Shown here: positions 57,856-64,000 of the stretch, piece after piece | How the letters are laid out: each line of letters opens with the position of its first letter | Position numbering within the stretch: the stretch's first letter is position 1 | From: Paenibacillus pabuli NBRC 13638 | Lineage (GTDB): Bacteria; Bacillota; Bacilli; Paenibacillales; Paenibacillaceae | Direction of reading: 5' to 3' | DNA length: 64,000 nucleotides | Assembly: GCF_001514495.1 (NCBI RefSeq) | Contig: NZ_BCNM01000002.1 | Span: forward strand, 248,001-312,000 | Made by a program: the position numbers and the translations under genes | The notes under the pieces: model-generated | Told to the model about the DNA's origin: nothing | What the model saw: the letters and a program-made list of their open reading frames with translations, nothing else | The model's database searches: none

Positions 57856-58470
57856 TTAGAATACCTCCCAATTTATAAACAATTGACTCAGTCTCCGGGC
57901 TGTTGTGTGAATGAATCCTTCTATAGCTTCCATGGATAAAATACTTAAATCACCTAAAGGTTCATTTTCAGGATTGTTTAAAAATTCAACTTTCTCTTTC
58001 CTATACTGATACACCTCTTGCTCCAGCAAACCGCCTAAATCAAAAGCTTTACCTGCTTCCAGCTTATTCAATAAATCATGGCCATCAGACCCTTTTCTCA
58101 AAATCGTAAATTCCAGCTTCGTAACATCCTCCGTATAAATACTTCGTCCATTGGGGTGTTCCTCATATGCGGGATAAATCTCGAAAGTCCATACCCGATC
58201 CGTATATACATGAGCAATGTACCCGCACAAATATTGCATAAACTTAGGATCACTATGTGCACGCTGCTGGTTGGAGTTGAAAAATACCCTGAGCTCCTCG
58301 TCAGTTGCGAACCGTCCTGGCTCCGGCATGAGATGCGTTTTTGCCTTTTCGGCTCTTTCATTCGTTCTCACATGAATGGAGTCAGGTGCAAGACTTCCCA
58401 ATATAAATTCAGGGGTTGGATCAGATAATAACTCAGATGCGATTGCAAAATGAACCATGGGCCAAGGCAT
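57856..58470 (-). CDS. Zinc-dependent phospholipase C-like protein
   Basis: A 204-residue paralogue of the protein at 40580-41290. It shares the start M-P-x-P-M-V-H, L-G-S-L-A-P-D-S-I-H-V-R near 30 followed by T-H, and Y-I-A-H-V-Y-T-D near 90. These are the expected zinc-binding residues. No signal peptide. AGGAG seven bases before ATG, and its gene is immediately followed by a GNAT gene. Confidence 0.75.
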   Translation of the reverse strand: MPWPMVHFAIASELLSDPTPEFILGSLAPDSIHVRTNERAEKAKTHLMPEPGRFATDEELRVFFNSNQQRAHSDPKFMQYLCGYIAHVYTDRVWTFEIYPAYEEHPNGRSIYTEDVTKLEFTILRKGSDGHDLLNKLEAGKAFDLGGLLEQEVYQYRKEKVEFLNNPENEPLGDLSILSMEAIEGFIHTTARRLSQLFINWEVF

Positions 58471-58508
58471 AATAATACTCCTATCTCTATTAAACTCAGG
58501 GATTTACA

Positions 58509-59033
58509 TTATAAAGAATTGCAGATGATACATCCAAAACATGATAAATACACCGAATGCTGATTACACATTGGATAGCCCTCTGGGATCGTTGGCACCT
58601 CGTCACCTTCATAAGGTGTTATCCATTCGAGGTAATTTAGAGAATTTACATGTTTTTGCTCAAAACTTTCAATCATTTGATAGAAATGCTGAAATGTGAT
58701 GTTGCTCCATTTCACACTGGGCTCATAATTCAATACAGCCCATCCCGTTTTATGTATCGCCCCTTCGATTGTCTTTAACAAGAATTGTTTCATAGGATAA
58801 AAATCTTCTTCTGTCCATGGCATTTCATCCATATCAAACCCAACGTTCCCACGGCCTACACAATTTTGGTCGTGTTGCGCAAGCCAAATGATAAATTCTT
58901 TTTCTCGATCAATTGTTGCAGTCTGCGACCCACTTAGAACTAAAAGCTCGAAAAAAATTTGAGTGGAGGTGTTTGTCATTCTTAATGGTTCTACAGAATC
59001 CTCAATCGACTCAGGCACTGAAAACTGGTTCAT
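58509..59033 (-). CDS. Hypothetical protein with Cys-rich C-terminus
   Basis: A 174-residue protein starting six bases after AGGAG. It has no signal peptide, several Trp/Phe positions (W-L-A-Q-H-D-Q-N-C near 56), and ends with four closely spaced cysteines, M-C-N-Q-H-S-V-Y-L-S-C-F-G-C-I-I-C. That tail could bind metal or be palmitoyl-like attached. No family recognised. Confidence 0.58.
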   Translation of the reverse strand: MNQFSVPESIEDSVEPLRMTNTSTQIFFELLVLSGSQTATIDREKEFIIWLAQHDQNCVGRGNVGFDMDEMPWTEEDFYPMKQFLLKTIEGAIHKTGWAVLNYEPSVKWSNITFQHFYQMIESFEQKHVNSLNYLEWITPYEGDEVPTIPEGYPMCNQHSVYLSCFGCIICNSL

Positions 59034-59116
59034 AGGACTCTCCTTTACTCTTTCATATGCCAAGGATGATGGGTTACTACTGCAAACTTACATGTATGAC
59101 TTGAGTGATTCATCTT

Positions 59117-59422
59117 TTAACCATCTGAATTTTGAATCAACTGATTAAATATGTCTTTATACTGTGTCGACTCAGGGAATTTCTCATTAATAAACTTTAT
59201 TCTACTCCAGAAGTCATCTTCATAAATTGAATTTGTGCCCTCAGCAATTGATAATGCAAGATTGTGAAAAGCGTTTGTCAAATAAAATATGAGCAAACCA
59301 TTTCTTTTGGTATCCTCGACATCTTCAATTGAGGAATATGCTAACTTGGATGCAATCACACGTATATCTAAAAACGCTTGGTATATTAATGTTTGGTATG
59401 CTGAAATTTTGTTCTGTTCCAT
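59117..59422 (-). CDS. Hypothetical helical protein (101 aa)
   Basis: A 101-residue mostly helical soluble protein; AGAGGTG is five bases before the ATG. Aliphatic-rich helices near 10-30 and 43-62 (N-G-L-L-I-F-Y-L-T-N-A-F-H-N-L-A-L). No known motif. It lies in a group of short unassigned genes. Confidence 0.58.
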   Translation of the reverse strand: MEQNKISAYQTLIYQAFLDIRVIASKLAYSSIEDVEDTKRNGLLIFYLTNAFHNLALSIAEGTNSIYEDDFWSRIKFINEKFPESTQYKDIFNQLIQNSDG

Positions 59423-59514
59423 TTCTACACCTCTTTATTATTCGTCTCTTTTCAAATGGTTCACTTGTCCTTAGTCAGCAGCTATGTTCCATAAGAAAAT
59501 TCCACTTTAATGGA

Positions 59515-59997
59515 TCAAACACCAAAATGTACAATGCATTTCTCATTCACCTTAGCATCTTTTGCCATATTGGCAAGTCTGTTTAATTCTTTTATCAATT
59601 TATCTCTGTTATACATGAGTTTCTCATAATAGCCCCTCTGTTCATTTCCATCAAAACAATAATCCCCTGTAAGTTTGATCTGATCAGGCGCAAGGTTGAA
59701 TACATCAATCCATGCGCGAATCAGTTGATGAAACTTCGACAAAGCATCTTTTTCTTCAATAACCGTTATTCCATAGTTGTTCAGTCCACTACATCTTTTA
59801 CAGGTAGATGGGTTCCACGTATTCAACCAGTTAAGAGAATCCTGAATGTATGAAATGAACTCATCTTCCAAGGAAGCATGTCCCTCAGCCATTAATCCGC
59901 TTTTATGTATAATGCCATGAGTATCCCATGAGTAGGAGGTGTAGATAGATTCATTTATTTCCAACTTATTTTCAATAACAAAATGGTGCATCGGCAT
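59515..59997 (-). CDS. Conserved-looking hypothetical protein (160 aa)
   Basis: Start 59997 (M-P-M-H-H-F-V-I) is nine bases after GGGGGG. The centre contains W-N-P-S-T-C-K-R-C-S-G-L-N-N-Y-G-I-T and, later, L-A-P-D-Q-I-K-L-T-G-D-Y near 110, both with the look of a conserved signature. The C-x-x-C pair could hold a metal. Ends in a helix and H-F-G-V. Function unknown. Confidence 0.6.
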   Translation of the reverse strand: MPMHHFVIENKLEINESIYTSYSWDTHGIIHKSGLMAEGHASLEDEFISYIQDSLNWLNTWNPSTCKRCSGLNNYGITVIEEKDALSKFHQLIRAWIDVFNLAPDQIKLTGDYCFDGNEQRGYYEKLMYNRDKLIKELNRLANMAKDAKVNEKCIVHFGV

Positions 59998-60142
59998 CCT
60001 TTCAGTCCCCCCTATGAAATAACGCCATGCTTTCTTATAGTAAACTCTTTCCAATCATCATAACCCATGTATTGGTAAATGCGAAGTTATAAGATAAGCT
60101 CAGAATGATGTACTTTCAACTCTTTTTGGGATAGACAAAACA

Positions 60143-60188
60143 CAAAAAGATCCTGTCTGACTCCCGAAGTAGGGAGGAAACAGAACCT
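60143..60188 (-). terminator. Probable terminator of the GNAT gene
   Basis: CTCCC/GGGAG and TTCTGT/ACAGGA stacked stems with TTTTTGTG on the minus strand, 36 bases after the stop at 60224. Confidence 0.6.
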
Positions 60189-60223
60189 TCTTGAACATAT
60201 AACGAGTTAGATTAAAATAGTGA

Positions 60224-60745
60224 CTAGTCCGTTCTTGCACATACAAACGTCTGAGACAAAATCCGATGACTGCCCGCAATATGATCAATCTCAATGCTGT
60301 ATTCAGACTCGACATATTCAATGTGATGTTGTTCATAGTATTTTTTCCAGAATGAAACAGCGGATTGGTTATTGGCCAGCTGCTCCACTTTGAATCTGCC
60401 CTGAAATTGTGCAAATACCAGATCAACCGCTTGAGCCGCCACTCCTTGTCTACGATACTTTTTGACCAGGAACAACTCTTGAACCGTATAATCAACATCA
60501 TCATCTACATATGGAGGAGAGCAAACCAATACAAATCCGATTACCTTGCCATCATAATGGATAAAAAACGGATGTAATTCCGCTCGTTCCAGATAGAGAT
60601 AGGTATTCGTTGGATCGTATTTCCCCTCTTCTAACAAATCCTCACCCGAGAACTCGGAAAGATCATATAAATACAGGTTGTACAGATTTAAAAATAATTC
60701 CTTCTGTTCTGCCAAAATGCTCGTAATTTGTACATTCATCATCAT
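60224..60745 (-). CDS. GNAT family N-acetyltransferase
   Basis: A 173-residue acetyltransferase. Y-R-R-Q-G-V-A-A-Q-A near 95 is the acetyl-CoA loop, preceded by V-Q-E-L-F-L-V-K-K, and W-K-K-Y-Y near 130 replaces the common Y-x-x-x-G-F. Three ATGs in a row follow GGGAG; the first has a 7-base spacing. Bounded by terminators or long gaps. Confidence 0.86.
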   Translation of the reverse strand: MMMNVQITSILAEQKELFLNLYNLYLYDLSEFSGEDLLEEGKYDPTNTYLYLERAELHPFFIHYDGKVIGFVLVCSPPYVDDDVDYTVQELFLVKKYRRQGVAAQAVDLVFAQFQGRFKVEQLANNQSAVSFWKKYYEQHHIEYVESEYSIEIDHIAGSHRILSQTFVCARTD

Positions 60746-60907
60746 TGCACATCTCCCTTATCATGTGATTAACGCTCAAACTTATCGATATACACAGCGC
60801 GCGCTTGCTGTGTCCTGCTCCCAATATATCGTGTCAAGCACGGCAGATATAGGCAATGTTTGATTTAAACCATGAAGTATCCTGTCTTGGAGAACATGCT
60901 TGTATAC

Positions 60908-60938
60908 AAAAAACAGACCCTTTACAGAGTCCGTTTAG
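60908..60938 (-). terminator. Terminator after the isochorismatase gene
   Basis: AAACGGAC ... GGTCTGTTT arms, one mismatch, followed by TTTTTTG on the minus strand. It ends the run of genes from 62685. Confidence 0.7.
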
Positions 60939-60972
60939 GCATATTTGTCGTTTGCTTTTTCTTTCCCAACAT

Positions 60973-61461
60973 TTAGCGAATTAGATAATTAACTACAGGA
61001 TAAGAAATCACGTTCCGGTCTCTATAGGTTGAAACCACTGCTTCGAGATGCGTGCTGAGAACCCCATTTTGCAACATGACAGGTCTAAATCCTCGTTCCA
61101 TCGCACCATTATAAGTGAACAGAACGCATTCCTCTGCGGCAAAACCCGCTATGATCAACAGCTCAACACCGTGACTTTTCAAAATCTGCTCCAAGTCTGT
61201 CTGCCAAAATGCATTGGAACTTTCCTTGGTAATCGTCAGATCCTTCTCATTCACATCCAACTCGGAAATCATACGATATGCTTCAGAATTTGAATCCTCC
61301 ATTCCTTCCACATCTTGTACATGAACCACTACATGTTCATTTGAACGAAGTACGTCTGCGACATGATTGATATATTCACAAGCGCGGTCTATTACTTTTT
61401 GATCCAGCTTATCCCGTACAATAATCTCTTGCATATCGACAATGAGAAAACCTATTTTCAT
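60973..61461 (-). CDS. Isochorismatase-family cysteine hydrolase
   Basis: A 162-residue hydrolase. The catalytic triad is visible: D9 in I-V-D-M-Q, K78 near T-I-T-K-E-S-S-N-A-F-W and C112 in G-F-A-A-E-E-C-V-L-F. Family members hydrolyse amides or vinyl ethers (nicotinamidase, isochorismatase). Its ATG overlaps the DinB stop as ATGA. Confidence 0.9.
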   Translation of the reverse strand: MKIGFLIVDMQEIIVRDKLDQKVIDRACEYINHVADVLRSNEHVVVHVQDVEGMEDSNSEAYRMISELDVNEKDLTITKESSNAFWQTDLEQILKSHGVELLIIAGFAAEECVLFTYNGAMERGFRPVMLQNGVLSTHLEAVVSTYRDRNVISYPVVNYLIR

Positions 61462-61943
61462 ATCATCTCTCCTATGACTTTTTTTCTTAGCATCATGATC
61501 TGTCCAATATGATACGCATTATGAATACACAGATTGGATATGACATTCCACCATGGAGCATTGAAATACGATGGAATGGTCGTGCCCAGTTTTGCATCAT
61601 CACTATCCTCTACAGCCTGTATCCAGCGACTAAATGTTGCACTAACGTGTGCAATGCTTTTCTGCCAATCTTCTTCACTTACCTGGGATGGATTAACAAT
61701 GAACGTCTCGTCATTACTCATGTTAATGCCCGAACCCACTTCACCCTTGAGAAATCGATCCAACCACGTTTCATTCCAGAACGTCAGATGATTCACCAAC
61801 CTCCAGATCGATTGCCCCTCATCATTCAGCCACAAAGCCTGCGCAGCGGTAACATCACGCAACATTTCGTCCAGCGGCATAAACCAGCTCTTGTCATGAT
61901 AACAGGCAGCCAGTTGATCCAACAACACCAATTTTGTACTCAT
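61458..61943 (-). CDS. DinB-family protein
   Basis: A 161-residue four-helix protein. H52 in L-V-N-H-L-T-F-W-N-E, plus N-L-C-I-H-N-A-Y-H-I-G-Q near 145, form the usual metal triad. W-W-N-V-I-S near 133 is typical too. Start 61943 is six bases after GGAG. Probably a thiol or small-molecule transferase/hydrolase like YfiT; coupled to the isochorismatase gene. Confidence 0.85.
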   Translation of the reverse strand: MSTKLVLLDQLAACYHDKSWFMPLDEMLRDVTAAQALWLNDEGQSIWRLVNHLTFWNETWLDRFLKGEVGSGINMSNDETFIVNPSQVSEEDWQKSIAHVSATFSRWIQAVEDSDDAKLGTTIPSYFNAPWWNVISNLCIHNAYHIGQIMMLRKKVIGEMI

Positions 61944-61977
61944 ATCCGACTCCCACTCTCCTGTCAAATAAAAACAA

Positions 61978-62685
61978 TTAGTCCTTGAACAATTCGTTCA
62001 GCATCCGGTCGCGGTTCTCCAGGAAACTGCGGGTGATCTGATAATGCTCTGTATCCTCATACTCCACGTCCTGAATCTGCCCATCATCAAAACTCAAAAT
62101 CCGTGCTCCTGGATAACCCAATAGAATCGGCGAATGCGTTGCGATAATAAATTGGGAATGGTCTGACAGATCGTGAAGAATGCGCAGCAAGGAAAGTTGA
62201 CGAGCTGGAGATAAGGCGGCTTCGGGCTCATCGAGCAGATAGATGCCTTTGGCATTGAATCGGTTGACAAACAGATTGAGAAAAGATTCCCCGTGGGATT
62301 GTTCATGCAATGAACGCCCGCCATAATAATCAATGGAACCCATCTCATCGACATGTGATGCAAATTGGTAGAAGGACTCGGAACGCATGAAAAAGCCTTT
62401 GGTGATTTTGGGCAGCCAGGATAAACGCAAATAATCCCCTAATGACGATTCTGCAGCATCAATCTCAAAGTAGTTATTCCTTCCGCCCCCGGCTGTATTG
62501 AATCCGCATTGATGAGCGATACCTTCCAGCAGCGTAGACTTGCCCGATCCATTTTCACCAACAAAAAAAGTGATGTTATTATTAAATTCCAATCGCTCCA
62601 ATGACTGTATGGCCGGTATATGAAACGGATATTGATCTGGATTTTCGATTTTGGCAGACAATAATTCCACACTTCGAAGATACAT
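61978..62685 (-). CDS. AAA family ATPase (SbcC/RecF-like, single domain)
   Basis: A 235-residue predicted ATPase. Walker A G-E-N-G-S-G-K-S-T near 43, a signature-like H-G-E-S-F-L near 131, Walker B I-Y-L-L-D-E-P-E-A-A-L-S near 150 and the switch histidine in I-A-T-H-S-P-I near 180. This is the ABC/SMC-type head in a minimal form without coiled coil. Similar stand-alone proteins act in phage defence or DNA maintenance, but no partner is seen here. A short gap leads to the DinB gene. Confidence 0.85.
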   Translation of the reverse strand: MYLRSVELLSAKIENPDQYPFHIPAIQSLERLEFNNNITFFVGENGSGKSTLLEGIAHQCGFNTAGGGRNNYFEIDAAESSLGDYLRLSWLPKITKGFFMRSESFYQFASHVDEMGSIDYYGGRSLHEQSHGESFLNLFVNRFNAKGIYLLDEPEAALSPARQLSLLRILHDLSDHSQFIIATHSPILLGYPGARILSFDDGQIQDVEYEDTEHYQITRSFLENRDRMLNELFKD

Positions 62686-62774
62686 AGATTAAGCTCCTAT
62701 TCTTATAACGTTGGACTTCTGGTAGTTTCAGTCCTGTTTTTTCAACCACGGATGAATGATTTCTTTGCGGGTGA

Positions 62775-63203
62775 TTAAAATGTGATCATGGCTCCTTTTT
62801 CATCAAATACGGCGGTTGGATTCCAAGTGACTTCCCAGCAGTTATTCTCCGGGTCCAGGAAATAAGCGATTCTCCCGCCCCAGGCAGCGTCATATGGCTC
62901 TCTGATTACATTCCCTCCGGCTGCACGAATTTTTGCTATGGTATCATCAACATCTCCCGCTTGATCCACATTGATGGCCAGCAATGTTCCCTTCAACCCA
63001 CTAGGTGTACTGAATGTCATCCCCGTATCTTTCTCCAGCTCCTGAATAGGATATAACGATAACAATACACCTATCGTTTCAAAGACACTGTACTGATCTG
63101 AACTGATTGCAGTCTCACTCCAGCCAAGCTTCTGATAGAACGAACGTAATTCAGGCAAATGCATTGCACCAATGGTGACCAAACTCACTCGCTGTGGAAC
63201 CAT
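62775..63203 (-). CDS. VOC (glyoxalase/bleomycin-resistance) family protein
   Basis: A 142-residue VOC protein. Start 63203 (M-V-P-Q-R-V-S-L) follows AGGAG; a longer frame to 63320 runs into transposase-like sequence. Two beta-alpha-beta-beta-beta modules are visible, the first with L-P-E-L-R-S-F-Y-Q-K-L-G-W, the second ending Y-F-L-D-P-E-N-N-C-W-E-V. Metal ligands include the C-terminal glutamate. Could be a glyoxalase-like or drug-binding protein. Confidence 0.86.
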   Translation of the reverse strand: MVPQRVSLVTIGAMHLPELRSFYQKLGWSETAISSDQYSVFETIGVLLSLYPIQELEKDTGMTFSTPSGLKGTLLAINVDQAGDVDDTIAKIRAAGGNVIREPYDAAWGGRIAYFLDPENNCWEVTWNPTAVFDEKGAMITF

Positions 63204-63520
63204 ATTATACTCCTCCCATATCTTTTTAACATGAATTCGGAATGTGGATGAGTTCTCCCGTTCCTGCCACACCTTGTACGAAGGACGACCTTGATAGCGG
63301 GGATTGAGGCCGTTCGTCACGTGCTTTCGTCCGGGAATCGCTCGATTTCTTTGACCATCTGATAGCCCGGATCGGATTGCAAAGCGTTCATATGCAGAAA
63401 GCGCGTGTGCCCGAGAAGCGCGTAGTCCGTCAGATAATCCATGAGCATCGAAGCCGAATAGACGCAGTTGCTTCCCCGCATCATTCTTTCATGGCGAAGG
63501 CACCTTTTCCATTTACACAT
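63204..63520 (-). pseudogene. Remnant of an IS1380-type transposase
   Basis: Two short frames joined by a GTGA overlap at 63317-63320. The first contains A-L-L-G-H-T-R-F-L-H-M followed by D-P-G-Y and E-R-F-P-D-E-S-T, like the N-terminal part of IS1380 transposases. The second contains L-N-P-R-Y-Q-G-R-P-S-Y-K, like the G-Y-N-P-x-x-x-G-R-P-S-Y segment much further on in those proteins. Everything between, including the first catalytic aspartate region, is missing, so the element is dead. The second fragment runs into the VOC gene. Confidence 0.5.
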
Positions 63521-63562
63521 TCCCTATATTAAACGACGAACAGACGGATGACAAAATTATGG

Positions 63563-63591
63563 TTGACGGTGTCAGATCGGCTCTATATGAT
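63563..63591 (+). promoter_or_regulatory. Sigma-A promoter of the glcT-like gene
   Basis: TTGACG (63563-63568), exactly 17 bases, TATGAT (63586-63591): a strong match. Predicted start near 63598 gives a leader of about 155 bases containing the RAT and terminator. A 10-base palindrome AGAACGTTCT (63598-63607) covers the start point. Confidence 0.72.
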
Positions 63592-63627
63592 GTAGGAAGA
63601 ACGTTCTGCATAAAAACATAAAATGAA

Positions 63628-63661
63628 TTGGCGTGTTACCACCCCAGAGGGCATGAGCCAA
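63628..63661 (+). promoter_or_regulatory. Ribonucleic antiterminator (RAT) of GlcT type
   Basis: TTGGC (63628-63632) pairs with GCCAA (63657-63661), and an inner CCC (63643-63645) with GGG (63649-63651). The unpaired sides read GTGTTAC and GCATGAG, the same as the conserved parts of the B. subtilis ptsG RAT. The right arm overlaps the left arm of the following terminator, so a bound antiterminator protein would prevent termination. Confidence 0.75.
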
Positions 63662-63701
63662 GAAGCGAACATGATACTATACTCGCTTCTTGGCTCTTTT
63701 T
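63655..63701 (+). terminator. Leader terminator controlled by the RAT
   Basis: GAGCCAAGAAGCGA (63655-63668) and its exact complement (63683-63696) form a 14-bp stem with five T after it. It stands 53 bases before the antiterminator gene. Seven bases are shared with the RAT, so the two structures exclude each other. Confidence 0.85.
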
Positions 63702-63753
63702 GCGTTCCGGAGGCCTGAAAGCGTTAACTTTAGAAACGAGGAGGCGGTGAACC

Positions 63754-64000
63754 GTGAGTAAAGGAATGATTCTGCAGGTGGAGCGGGTCGTCGGCAGCAA
63801 TATTGTTCTGGCCCGGTCGCACCAGAATACCAAGGAGTACGTACTGATCGGCAAAGGGTTGGGATTTGCGTTCAAGGCGGAAAGCACCATTCAGTCCGAT
63901 GATCCGCGGATTGAGAAAAGGTTCCGGCTGGAGGACCGGGAGGAGTGGGGGCAGGCGCAGGAGCTGATGAAGGACTTGGACCCCAATGTCATCGACATCT
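63754..64000 (+). CDS. glcT: GlcT-like PTS transcription antiterminator, 3' end beyond window
   Basis: GTG at 63754 is nine bases after AGGAGG; 82 codons are visible. They form the CAT RNA-binding domain of BglG/SacY/GlcT antiterminators: V-E-R-V-V-G-S-N-I-V-L-A-R near 9-21 and Y-V-L-I-G-K-G-L-G-F near 29-38, close to GlcT. The two PTS regulation domains would follow outside. In known systems the unphosphorylated or HPr-phosphorylated protein dimerises on a RAT. Here the RAT stands before the gene itself, implying self-control. The coding GC content is clearly higher than that of its left neighbours. Confidence 0.78.
   Translation, partial: MSKGMILQVERVVGSNIVLARSHQNTKEYVLIGKGLGFAFKAESTIQSDDPRIEKRFRLEDREEWGQAQELMKDLDPNVIDI

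Noticed and set aside
61978..62685. AAA ATPase as part of a phage-defence system
   Set aside because: No nuclease, toxin or other partner gene adjoins it; neighbours are DinB and VOC proteins, so the claim is not supported.
63204..63320. 39-residue extension of the VOC protein
   Set aside because: Extension looks like transposase sequence and the strong RBS stands before 63203; the longer frame is accidental.
63598..63607. AGAACGTTCT palindrome as a LexA (SOS) box
   Set aside because: Bacillus LexA sites read CGAACRNRYGTTYC; this palindrome is shorter and lacks the spacing. It was only mentioned with the promoter.
1..64000. tRNA, rRNA or CRISPR array
   Set aside because: No cloverleaf-type sequences, no rRNA-like stretches and no regularly spaced repeats were seen on either strand.

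Overview
The window looks like chromosomal DNA from a Paenibacillus-type Firmicute. Supporting signs are AGGAGG-type ribosome binding sites a few bases before almost every start, ATG/GTG/TTG starts, CUT1 sugar ABC operons with a LacI-type regulator and a CcpA cre box, SLH-anchored surface protein, Spo0M, a Bce-type peptide-resistance module, LytTR/DUF3021 and a GlcT-type antiterminator. Nearly all genes are on the minus strand. The plus-strand exceptions are the LacI-type regulator, spo0M, a family 4 glycosyltransferase and the antiterminator at the right edge. I saw no tRNA, rRNA, CRISPR array, prophage or intact insertion sequence.

Layout. 1-9.0 kb: a carbohydrate-uptake operon read leftwards (lipoprotein binding protein, a giant membrane-anchored binding protein with two duplicated carbohydrate-binding-like domains, two permeases, an NHL-repeat secreted protein) opposite a LacI-type regulator. 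The intergenic region holds a sigma-A promoter whose -35 lies inside a cre box and several copies of an ATAACAAA motif. 9.0-13.1 kb: an RtcB RNA ligase with a DUF4272 partner, a secreted protein and two acetyltransferases. 13.2-18.2 kb: an SLH/LRR surface protein and a MalT-like LuxR regulator. 18.3-20.1 kb: a pgsA-type operon. 20.2-24.7 kb: a complete BceRS-BceAB module with an inverted repeat fitting a BceR-type operator. 24.7-31.0 kb: SDR, methyltransferases, acetyltransferases (one AAC(6')-like), Nudix, DinB and Spo0M with an ECF-type promoter. 31.1-42.4 kb: a TmrB-like operon, glycosyltransferase, HAD phosphatases, bPH2 proteins, a zincin-like protein and several tiny genes.

42.6-53.2 kb is a run of 17 co-directional genes with mostly very short gaps or ATGA overlaps, bounded by terminators. 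It is made of small-molecule-modifying enzymes (acetyltransferases, ANT-like nucleotidyltransferase, PhzF, deaminase, IMPase, HD, Nudix, HIT, kinase, HAD). 53.3-60.1 kb is rich in short unrecognised proteins, including an Imm33-like protein and a LytTR/DUF3021 pair with three helically phased TTGCR repeats. 60.2-63.5 kb has further acetyltransferase, isochorismatase, DinB, AAA ATPase and VOC genes and what looks like an IS1380-type transposase remnant. At the right edge a sigma-A promoter, a ribonucleic antiterminator (RAT) and an overlapping terminator precede a glcT-like gene, suggesting that the antiterminator controls its own leader.

Taken together the window carries at least eleven GNAT acetyltransferases plus several resistance-type relatives, an accessory chemistry set typical of a soil bacterium meeting antibiotics. 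The observations I rank highest are the self-controlled RAT leader, the duplicated-domain binding protein with its overlapping regulatory sites, the phased LytTR repeats and the long modification-enzyme run.
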